Shown: one piece after another, positions 7,389 through 13,696 of the stretch
Layout of the letters: every line of letters starts with the position of its first letter
Position numbering within the stretch: the first letter of the stretch is position 1
Assembly: GCA_023438785.1 (NCBI GenBank)
Contig: JAEXQJ010000294.1
Coordinates: 1-14,276 of the forward strand
Reading direction: 5' to 3'
From: Pseudomonadota bacterium
GTDB lineage: Bacteria > Myxococcota_A > Polyangia > Fen-1088
Length of the DNA stretch: 14,276 nucleotides
Notes under the pieces: model-generated
Seen by the model: the letters and a program-made list of their open reading frames with translations, nothing else
Told to the model about the DNA's origin: nothing
Databases searched by the model: none
Program-made: the position numbers and the translations under genes

Positions 7389-9044
7389 TCAGCGGGCGGC
7401 GTAGTCCTCCGGGCGCAAACCGGGATAGGCCGCGCGCCAGCGCTTTTCGAACGCCACGCTCAGGGCGGCGAAACGAGGGCTGCTCCGGCGCAAAGCGAAT
7501 CCGAACGCGAAGGCGTCAGGGAAGAAGAGGTAGTCGCGACGGAACTCCGGGCTGTCCAGGATCTGGCGCAGCATCTCCACGTGATCCGGGTGGGGCATCC
7601 ACACGGCATCGGGCTGGCGCCGCCACAATTCGGCCACGCGGAAGCCGTGTGCAAATACGCCATCGTGCAGGCCCAGCACGTCGATGATGATCGCGTCGCG
7701 GGCGCGCGCCCCCACCAGGCCGTGCTCGGACATGGCCATGCGCGTTCCGGCGGGGACGCTGGCGGCCCACTGGGCCACCTCCTGCGAGGCTCGCCAGGAA
7801 TCCAACTCGGGCAGAGGCGTGGGCGCGGGTACCGGGCGGGGGAACGCAACCTCAGGCAGGGCAGGTGCTCGTGCCGCCCAGGCCCGGCCCGCGGCGTGCA
7901 GCCCCAGGCTGCCTCCGCTCAGCACCAACACGGCCAGCCCCAGGCGCAGCATCAGCCGGCGTGCCAGGCGCGTGGAGTCCTGCTCGGTCGCGAGAACCCG
8001 TAGCCCGTCGTCCAAGGCGCGCACGCCGGCCAGCACGAACAAGGGCAGCAGGGGGAAATAGAAGCGCCCCAGGTGGCCCATGATCTGGTTCACCGAGAAG
8101 AGTCCGGCCACGCTCAGCAGCGCGGGCACGAGGAGCACCAGGAAGGTGCGCAGGCTGGCCCGCCCGGCGAAGAGGAGCATGGCCAACAAGAAGGGCAGCA
8201 GCGCACCCAGAAACACGTGCAGAAACCACAGCGGGTTCCAGGAGAACTCGCCCGCGAAGGCGCCGTAGTGCCCGGGCTGCTTGGTGTAGAAGGCCAGGGG
8301 CAGGGGCGTGCCCCAAAACCGCCATTTGAGCAACACGTCCGCGGAGAGCAGGAGCGTGGTCAGCCCGGCGAAGAGGGCCATCGCTCGGCCGCGCGGCGCC
8401 GGCGACAGCAGCGCCAGGGTCAGCACGGGGCAGAGCAGAGCCACAATCACGTTGTCGGGTCGCGCTTGCACGGCCGCGTAGGCCGCGATCGCGCTGGCCG
8501 CCGCTCGACCGAGCGATGGCCGCTCCGAAAGGCGCGCGGCGAGCAGCAGCACGACCGTGTTGGCCAAGGCCGCCAGGAGGGTATCCATGCCGGTGCCCGC
8601 GTGAAACAGGAACGCCTCCCCGTAGCCCAGGAGCACCGCCAGGCCCGCGGCCCACGCCACGACGTGTCCGCGCAGCCACGGCGAGCGGGACGAGCGCGCG
8701 CACGTCACCGCCAGCGCCAGCACGAGCAGCAGGCCCGCCCCCGCCGAGCAGGCCCGCAGCAGGCTCGCGTCGTCCATCCGGGGGAAGAGCCCGCGCCCTG
8801 CCGTGACCACAATCAGATGCAGCGGACTGGTCACGCCATAGACCGGCGCCTGTCCCGGATTCCAGGCCACCCCGTGCCCGGCCAGCCAGTTGTTCGCATA
8901 GCGCACGAACATGTACGCATCGTCGAAATCCGTTGGCGTGGCCGTGGCCAGGACCCAGGCCCGCTCGGCCAGCACGGCGAGCAGCAGCAGGCCGGGTATG
9001 AAGATGCGGCGATTCACGGCTAAAAACTTGGGGATCTGCGGCAA
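7389..9044 (-). CDS. Polytopic GT-C-like membrane glycosyltransferase
   Basis: This 551-aa protein has about 11 hydrophobic segments and a soluble C-terminal part from about 390. Near the N-terminus it shows DFDDAYMFVRYANNWLAGHG (39-58) followed by NPGQAPVYGVTSPLH (62-76). This is the DDAY...RYA...G.G...NPG...GYTSPL pattern of GT-C membrane glycosyltransferases that use polyprenyl-phosphate sugars, such as the arabinofuranosyltransferase-like group. The paired Asp41-Asp42 in the first loop are the expected catalytic or metal-binding acids. The sugar donor and acceptor are unknown; a role in envelope glycan or glycolipid assembly is inferred. The start is uncertain: TTG at 9044 with a weak GGA, or GTG at 9017; there is no ATG before residue 45. 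The gene converges with the GH27 gene and diverges from the acyl-carrier-like gene, sharing a 63-bp spacer. Confidence 0.8.
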   Translation of the reverse strand: MPQIPKFLAVNRRIFIPGLLLLAVLAERAWVLATATPTDFDDAYMFVRYANNWLAGHGVAWNPGQAPVYGVTSPLHLIVVTAGRGLFPRMDDASLLRACSAGAGLLLVLALAVTCARSSRSPWLRGHVVAWAAGLAVLLGYGEAFLFHAGTGMDTLLAALANTVVLLLAARLSERPSLGRAAASAIAAYAAVQARPDNVIVALLCPVLTLALLSPAPRGRAMALFAGLTTLLLSADVLLKWRFWGTPLPLAFYTKQPGHYGAFAGEFSWNPLWFLHVFLGALLPFLLAMLLFAGRASLRTFLVLLVPALLSVAGLFSVNQIMGHLGRFYFPLLPLFVLAGVRALDDGLRVLATEQDSTRLARRLMLRLGLAVLVLSGGSLGLHAAGRAWAARAPALPEVAFPRPVPAPTPLPELDSWRASQEVAQWAASVPAGTRMAMSEHGLVGARARDAIIIDVLGLHDGVFAHGFRVAELWRRQPDAVWMPHPDHVEMLRQILDSPEFRRDYLFFPDAFAFGFALRRSSPRFAALSVAFEKRWRAAYPGLRPEDYAAR

Positions 9045-9107
9045 GGGTCCGTGTACAAAAGGGGGAGCGGCAGGCTCATTTTGCGAGCATAAGCGCGGAG
9101 GAGATCA
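9045..9107. promoter_or_regulatory. Divergent spacer with strong RBS for the acyl-carrier-like gene
   Basis: The 63-bp spacer separates two divergent genes and should contain the promoter for at least one. A strong GGAGGAG at 9097-9103 fixes the start of the plus-strand gene at 9108. A weak dyad, GCTC (9074-9077) and GAGC (9085-9088), flanks a TTTTG tract. No clear -35/-10 pair is visible. Confidence 0.35.
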
Positions 9108-9632
9108 ATGGGACTCGCCATGGTGGAAATGGTCATCGTCGTTGAGGACGAGTTCGGGATCCCCATCCCGGACAGGGACATGGCCTTGATCCCCACGCCG
9201 CGCGCCCTGGTCGATTACCTGGTGGGGAAGTTGGCGCCCGCGTCGCCCGAGGTGGAGGAGCACTCCAGCCGACGCGCCTTCGCGGCTTTGCGTCAGGCCG
9301 TGCTGGACGCGGCCGGGCCGCAGCGCGAGGAGCTGGTGCCCTCCACCACCTGGGACAGCGTGCTGCCGCGTTCGCATGTGCTGGCCGAAAAGCTGTGGGC
9401 CGACATCGAGCGGCGCGTGGGTGTTCCCTTGCCGCGCGTGCATGGTGCCCAGGCCACCTTGGGTCAGACCGCGATTCACCTTTCCGAGCACGGGACGCCA
9501 GGCCCCGATGTCGTCGCGCGCCTGCGCGGCCGCGACGAGATCCGCACCACGGTCCACCGCCTGATCCGCGAGCAACTGGAGGTGCGCGACTTCACCGACG
9601 ACACGCCTTTCGCGGAGATGGGCCTGGGCTGA
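9108..9632 (+). CDS. Acyl-carrier-like protein with permuted halves, no phosphopantetheine Ser
   Basis: The 174-aa protein reads like an acyl carrier protein in the wrong order. Residues 1-42 (MGLAMVEMVIVVEDEFGIPI and on to VDYLVGKL) match the second half of an ACP, helix II to helix IV (compare VELVMALEEEF...IPD). Residues 142-174 (EIRTTVHRLIREQLEV... DDTPFAEMGLG) match ACP helix I and the loop that normally reads F.E.GLDSL. The protein stops just before the DS of that motif, and the N-terminus begins just after it, so the serine that carries phosphopantetheine is absent. Residues 54-128 form a helical middle region I do not recognise. The start is fixed by GGAGGAG. It lies between two membrane glycosyltransferase-like genes, so a scaffold or partner role in envelope lipid or glycan assembly is possible, but its function is unknown. 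Confidence 0.8.
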   Translation: MGLAMVEMVIVVEDEFGIPIPDRDMALIPTPRALVDYLVGKLAPASPEVEEHSSRRAFAALRQAVLDAAGPQREELVPSTTWDSVLPRSHVLAEKLWADIERRVGVPLPRVHGAQATLGQTAIHLSEHGTPGPDVVARLRGRDEIRTTVHRLIREQLEVRDFTDDTPFAEMGLG

Positions 9633-9657
9633 GCCAATCGCGATCGGCCGGGGTCGC

Positions 9658-11637
9658 TTACTGCCCATGCGCGGCCCTGAGCCCCAGGCGCCGCAACTCC
9701 GCGCGTGCTGCCGCCTCGACCACCGCACCTGGCGTGCGTGCCAGCAGGGCCTGCAGCGCCGCCACCGCTTGCTCACGCCGACCCAGGGCAGACAGCGCCA
9801 AGGCCCGCCCCAGCGCGGCCTGGGCATGGTCTGGGGTGCGCGCCAACACGACTTCGAACTCATCGAGCGCCGGCGTGGGTTGGGCCAAGGCCAGGCGCGC
9901 GAAGGCGTGGTTGGTCGCCGCCTGCGGTGCCTGGAGTCCCTCCAACGCGGTCGCGGCCCGCGCTGGATCGCCCAAGCGCAGGGCCAGCGCACCCAAGGCC
10001 CCCCGCGCGTCGGCGCGCCAATCGGCAACGGCACACGGGCCCACCGGCTCGGCCTGCAGCGCGGCCGCGAATTCCTCCAGCGCACGCCGCTCGTCGCCCA
10101 GCCCGCGCGCGAGCTCACCCACCCGTCGTCGCCACTCGCAGTCGGGTACAGGTGAGGCGGCGGGCCGCGATCGCAACAGCACGGGCTGCAGCCCCGTCGC
10201 CGTCGAATAGGAAAAGGACATCGGCAATTCCAGCTCCTCGATCACCGTCGCCCGCGCGGACAGCCGGCGCGTGAAGACCAACGCCTCGGCCGTGCGGTAC
10301 ACCAGCGCCCACCTCTGCGGATCGAAGAGGGCGCCGCGCGGGTTGAGATCGGGGTAGGTGATGAGGGCCGCGTCCACGCCGAAGCCGTCGAGGAGACCCT
10401 GCCACTCGGCGAGGCTCAAATCAGCGCGCTTGAGGACCGCGTGAAAGTCGGCCGGGTAGCCGTTGATGCGGGGGTCCTGGAAGACGCGATAGCGCGGCCA
10501 CCCTCGCCAGGTCAGGTACGAGCCGACCTCCAGATCGTTGTACATGCGCTCGCGCAGCCCGCGCTGTTCCACGAAGTCCACCGCCGCCTCGGGCACCAGG
10601 TCTGCCTCGATCCCCAGGTCCAGCCAGGGCCCCGCGCCCAGCGCCCGCGGTGCGGCCGTCAAACCCGCGAGAGCCAGCGCCGCGCCCGCCGTGAGCACGC
10701 GACCGCGCAGCCAGGGCCCGAGCCGCGTGAGGGCCACCGCCAGCGCGGGTCCGGCGAGCATGGAGAACTCGGCCACGAAACGAATGCGCCGCGCGCCCAC
10801 GAACCCCAGCACGGCGAGTGGCAGCAGCACACGCCAGGGGATCAGCGCCGGCATGCGCATCAGCCGCGAAGCCAGAACGGCCAGCCCCAGGCCGCCCACC
10901 AGGAAGAAGAAAGGACCGTCCAGCGGCCATTCGGCCATTCGGTATTCCTGCAGCGGCCGCAGCGCGGGCATGCGCCAGTGATTGGCCACGTAGGACAGCC
11001 AGTTGGCGCCCGAGGGCGTGGCGAAGAGCAGGGGCAGGAGAGCCAGCGCCACCAGCCCCGCCCGCCGCGCGTCGGTCCGCCGGCCGTCCAGGCGCGCGCC
11101 CGCCGCGTAGAGCAGCAGGATCGAGGGCGCCAGGAAGAAGCACGAATTGGCGTTGGCCCACGCGAGGCCCAAGGGCACCAGCAACCACAACCCGCGCGGC
11201 CGCCCCGCCTCGGCGCGTTCCAAGGCCAGCAACAGAAACGCCAGTCCCAGGAAGGTGACCAGGTGCGGCCGCTCCACGAAGCGCGGCTCGGCCGACCACG
11301 CCGCCAGCGCCAGCACCAACGCCGCCAGCGCCGGGTGCGCCCCGCGCCGCACGGCCACGCGAAACAGCAGCGCCCACGTGGCCAGCACGAACGCGGTCTT
11401 CATCACCACCACGCCCGCCACGCCGCCCGCGCGAAACACCAGCGCCAGGACAATCTGAAACAGCCACGCCAGGTTCACGTCGACGGCCGCCGGGTGCGTG
11501 AACGACAGCAGGTTCTCCGTGGGCACGTGCCCGCTGCTCAGCACCACCTCGCCCAGACGCAGGTTGAAGAACAGATCCGTCTCATCCATGGGCACCAGGC
11601 AGCGCCCGGCCACGAACAAGAGCAGCAGATACGCCAC
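9658..11637 (-). CDS. Polytopic membrane protein, predicted GT-C type, with TPR-like tail
   Basis: With the GTG start at 11637 the protein has 659 aa. It has about nine or ten hydrophobic helices up to about residue 340, then a soluble domain. The N-terminal DETDLFFNLRLGEVVLSSGH (18-37), then NLLSFTHP, resembles a widespread uncharacterised membrane family with a D.DLWWHLR.GE...G..P..D.FS.T pattern, thought to be GT-C-like. YNDLEVGSYLTWRG (from Tyr366) and the following RVFQDPRINGYP match the conserved soluble motif of the same group (YND...GGYL.W...RVF.DGR...Y). Residues from about 500 are Ala/Leu-rich helical repeats like TPRs. The frame is open into the tRNA gene, but a start there is impossible; TTG at 11703 is the only other candidate. 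It is downstream of tRNA-Arg with no obvious terminator between them. Substrate unknown. Confidence 0.78.
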   Translation of the reverse strand: MAYLLLLFVAGRCLVPMDETDLFFNLRLGEVVLSSGHVPTENLLSFTHPAAVDVNLAWLFQIVLALVFRAGGVAGVVVMKTAFVLATWALLFRVAVRRGAHPALAALVLALAAWSAEPRFVERPHLVTFLGLAFLLLALERAEAGRPRGLWLLVPLGLAWANANSCFFLAPSILLLYAAGARLDGRRTDARRAGLVALALLPLLFATPSGANWLSYVANHWRMPALRPLQEYRMAEWPLDGPFFFLVGGLGLAVLASRLMRMPALIPWRVLLPLAVLGFVGARRIRFVAEFSMLAGPALAVALTRLGPWLRGRVLTAGAALALAGLTAAPRALGAGPWLDLGIEADLVPEAAVDFVEQRGLRERMYNDLEVGSYLTWRGWPRYRVFQDPRINGYPADFHAVLKRADLSLAEWQGLLDGFGVDAALITYPDLNPRGALFDPQRWALVYRTAEALVFTRRLSARATVIEELELPMSFSYSTATGLQPVLLRSRPAASPVPDCEWRRRVGELARGLGDERRALEEFAAALQAEPVGPCAVADWRADARGALGALALRLGDPARAATALEGLQAPQAATNHAFARLALAQPTPALDEFEVVLARTPDHAQAALGRALALSALGRREQAVAALQALLARTPGAVVEAAARAELRRLGLRAAHGQ

Positions 11638-11720
11638 GCCCCGCCGATGATGCCCGAGCCCCGCGAACCGGCCAAGCCGCCCGCGTGCCGCGCCAGGCGG
11701 CAATCGATGCTGATGTCTTG

Positions 11721-11794
11721 TGAGCGCGGCGGGATTTGAACCCACTACCCTCGGCTCCGGAGGCCGATGCTCTATCCAGATGAGCTACGCGCCC
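11721..11794 (-). tRNA. tRNA-Arg(CCG)
   Basis: A full cloverleaf is visible on the minus strand: acceptor stem GGGCGCG/CGCGCTC with one G-U pair, D stem GCTC/GAGC, anticodon stem TCGGC/GCCGA with loop CTCCGGA (anticodon CCG, reading CGG), T arm GTGGG-TTCAAAT-CCCGC, and discriminator A. The CCA end is not encoded. It ends 83 nt before the next gene's start and begins only 22 nt after the integrase stop codon. It is intact and probably the attachment target of the mobile element to its right. Confidence 0.95.
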
Positions 11795-11816
11795 TAAATG
11801 CTTTGATTTCGGTTGT
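11795..11816. other. Probable boundary between element and tRNA-Arg
   Basis: These 22 relatively AT-rich bases separate the integrase stop codon from the first base of the tRNA. Because the integrase gene lies hard against an intact tRNA, the attachment junction should lie here or within the tRNA. The exact core cannot be set from one end alone; the other att copy lies outside the window. Confidence 0.35.
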
Positions 11817-13043
11817 TTAAGCTGAGTTTCTCTTTGCGCTGTCCGTGTGCGCCGTTGCCATAGTGGCGCAAAGTTGTGGTCGAAGAGGTACCACGGCCCC
11901 CTCGGGTCGGGCAAGGTCCGCCGTCACAAGGTCGGTGTTCGGTCCGAAGTAGTCTTCACGCAGATGGGCATAGTGCGCCGTGACAGACGTGGACGAGTGC
12001 CCGAGAATCTTGGCGAGGAGTTCGAGTGAGCCGCCCGCCATGACGAACTGAGACGCGTAGGTGTGGCGCGTCGCCTGGTAAAGCGTCATGGAAGGCAACC
12101 CGCACGCCTTCAACGCCTTGGCCAGCGCCGCGTGGACCGTGTGCGGCCTGACGAACGTGGACGTGCTGCCGATGTCGGGACGGCCGCCTCGGGCTGGGCA
12201 GGCTGGCGTGAAGAGTTGTCCCTTGCCACCCGTCGCCAAACGCCATTGGGTGAGCACTGGGGCCAGGCTGGCGCTGATGGGCACCAACCTGCTCTCGTCG
12301 TCCTTCACGGGGCCTAGACGCCCGCGCTGCGCTTGCTGGTGGACACGGATGCGCCGGGCTTCGAGGTCCACGTCTTCCCAGTGCAGCCCGAGAAGCTCGC
12401 CCACCCGTAGCCCGGCCATGCAGCCCACGGCAAAGATCACACTGTGCGGCTCGGGCAGGGCTCGGTACAGGCGCTCGATGTCCTCTTGCCGCGCCAGGAA
12501 CGGCGTCTTGCCCACGTCGTACGCCGACTTGTAGAGCTTGCGCGTGGCTCGGGTCAGGGTGGCTACCGGGTTGGTCTCCACGTAGCCCTGTTCGCGCAGG
12601 TCGGTGAACAGCGACGAGACCAACCGGATGCAGTGGCCCACCGTGGTGGGCGACAAGCCCGCGGCCAGTTTCATCTCGATGAGCCGGCGCAGGTTGGCCG
12701 CGTTCACCTCGGCGGGCTTCATGTGACCGAACGTTGGCGACACGTGCTTCCACCTGCTCACGTCGTTGCGCGCGGATCGGTTTGTCTGTTCGCGGCGCCT
12801 GAGCCAGTCTTTCGCCAGCGTGTCCAAGTCGGGAACGTCGGTCTTCGACACAGGCAAGCCCACCCGGCCCGCCGCCACGTCGTCCACAATCTTGGCCAGC
12901 ACGCGGCGTGCGACGTCTTCCGACGGGAACGACTTGGATCGGCGCTTGCCCCCTTCGCGCCACTGAATGAACCAACGGCCATCCCGTTCCCACACGGAGC
13001 CGCTGCCCCACACGCGCCTGGAGCGCTTGCGCTTACGAGGCAC
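11817..13043 (-). CDS. int: Tyrosine site-specific integrase
   Basis: The 408-aa protein has the layout of a phage or island integrase. A basic N-terminus (MPRKRKRSRR) leads to an arm-binding-like segment (VWERDGRWFIQWREGGKRR). A core-binding domain spans about 70-165 (TLAKDWLRRREQTNRSARND). The catalytic domain runs from about 180: Arg213 in GLRVGELLGLHW, Lys247, Arg326 in QATRHTYAS, His349 in ILGHSS and the nucleophile Tyr358 in AHYAHL. The first position of the usual HxxR motif is Gln323 rather than His. The GTG start at 13043 has GAGGTG upstream and overlaps the end of the preceding gene by 11 bp, implying translational coupling. Its stop lies 22 bp from the tRNA-Arg 5' end. It should catalyse integration and excision of the element at that tRNA. 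Confidence 0.93.
   Translation of the reverse strand: MPRKRKRSRRVWGSGSVWERDGRWFIQWREGGKRRSKSFPSEDVARRVLAKIVDDVAAGRVGLPVSKTDVPDLDTLAKDWLRRREQTNRSARNDVSRWKHVSPTFGHMKPAEVNAANLRRLIEMKLAAGLSPTTVGHCIRLVSSLFTDLREQGYVETNPVATLTRATRKLYKSAYDVGKTPFLARQEDIERLYRALPEPHSVIFAVGCMAGLRVGELLGLHWEDVDLEARRIRVHQQAQRGRLGPVKDDESRLVPISASLAPVLTQWRLATGGKGQLFTPACPARGGRPDIGSTSTFVRPHTVHAALAKALKACGLPSMTLYQATRHTYASQFVMAGGSLELLAKILGHSSTSVTAHYAHLREDYFGPNTDLVTADLARPEGAVVPLRPQLCATMATAHTDSAKRNSA
11832..11873. repeat. Inverted repeat in the 3' end of the integrase gene
   Basis: CTTTGCGC (11832-11839) and GCGCAAAG (11866-11873) are perfect 8-bp inverted copies 26 bp apart, within the last codons of the integrase and 38-79 bp from the tRNA 5' end. 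They could be integrase core or arm sites, or chance. Confidence 0.35.
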
Positions 13044-13452
13044 GGCGCACCTCGCTTTCCAGCTTGCGGTACAGATCCAGGACGTCTTCTAGCATCGCAA
13101 TGTGCACCAGGCCGGTACCACGGGACACCCAATGCTCTCGGGCCTCGTGCGCGCTGAAGACGAGTCCAAGGTAACGCGTGGGTGGTGGAAAGACGCCTTC
13201 GTGCTTCCAGGTGACGTCAACCACCTTCCCACCAATCACGTTCCACCCGTGGTGGACGACCAATCTCCCCGTGAAGGCCACCCCCTCCGCGTAGCCTACC
13301 CGGCCGTCCGAGATAGCGAGTAACTGCGAATTCGCGAAGCAGTTACGATGCCGAAACTGGCGCCGTCCGGTTGCCTGTCGCGCTTCGCGAATGATGCCGG
13401 CTTCTTCTGCGGTGAGGGCGGCCGACGTGAATAGGACAGGCTTACGCGGCAT
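13033..13452 (-). CDS. 139-aa element protein with possible Cys-His-Asp triad
   Basis: I do not recognise a named family. The ATG at 13452 has a strong GGGAGGTG site 5 nt upstream. The core reads RNCFANSQLLA (36-46), YAEGVAF, HHGWNVIGGKVVDVTW (67-82) and RYLGLVF. The order Cys38, His68, Asp79, with Cys at the start of a helix and His and Asp on following strands, resembles transglutaminase- or papain-like folds and the phage and plasmid proteins with C.NA...YVEG.A...HAWN...V.D.TW patterns. A cysteine-enzyme activity is therefore possible but unproven. It overlaps the preceding gene by 11 bp and the integrase by 11 bp, so it is made together with the recombinases and may belong to the element's transfer, regulation or defence functions. 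Confidence 0.75.
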   Translation of the reverse strand: MPRKPVLFTSAALTAEEAGIIREARQATGRRQFRHRNCFANSQLLAISDGRVGYAEGVAFTGRLVVHHGWNVIGGKVVDVTWKHEGVFPPPTRYLGLVFSAHEAREHWVSRGTGLVHIAMLEDVLDLYRKLESEVRRAS

Positions 13453-13696
13453 GGCACACCTCCCGGCGGCCATCGCTCTCGCCAAGCGAGACCGGCGTGA
13501 TGCCCTTGGCCGTCGCGAGGATGCGCCGGCCTTTGCGGATCTGCGCCGTGAGCCCCGCGGCGGCCAGTGCAGCGGTCACCACGCGAGCCTGGCCCATTGA
13601 CCACGTTCCCGGCGTCCGCAGCGCGCGTTTTCGGCAGACAAGCCAGATGGTCACCGACTTGGCTTTGGGCGAGCGAGCACGAGCTGAGGACCTCAC
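13442..13696 (-). CDS. Small basic protein, 84 aa, in recombinase operon
   Basis: Function not recognised. The GTG start at 13696 overlaps the upstream recombinase stop as GTGA, and its TAA at 13442 lies inside the next gene's start region, so both ends are set by tight overlaps that support a real gene. The N-terminal half is rich in Arg, Lys and Ser (SSARARSPKAKSVTIW, VCRKRALR). The middle, MGQARVVTAALAAAGLTAQI, predicts a helix followed by a strand, then RKGRRILATAKG. Size, charge and position between two recombinases would suit a DNA-binding accessory protein such as an excision or directionality factor, but no helix-turn-helix is clear and this is only a guess. Confidence 0.65.
   Translation of the reverse strand: MRSSARARSPKAKSVTIWLVCRKRALRTPGTWSMGQARVVTAALAAAGLTAQIRKGRRILATAKGITPVSLGESDGRREVCHAA

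Noticed and set aside
7353..7401. Terminator between the GH27 gene and the convergent glycosyltransferase gene
   Set aside because: Only a 5-bp CGCCG/CGGCG stem with a 13-nt loop is seen, reaching into coding sequence, and no T-tract follows; expected by chance at this GC content.
8073..9023. 316-codon plus-strand open frame
   Set aside because: Gln/Arg/Gly-rich shadow antisense to the membrane glycosyltransferase; no motif supports it.
10441..11739. 432-codon plus-strand open frame
   Set aside because: Gln/Arg/His-rich shadow antisense to the second membrane protein, running into the tRNA gene.
11638..11745. Upstream start of the second membrane protein at 11745
   Set aside because: This GTG lies inside the tRNA-Arg gene. 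GTG at 11637, right before the first membrane helix, is the sensible start.
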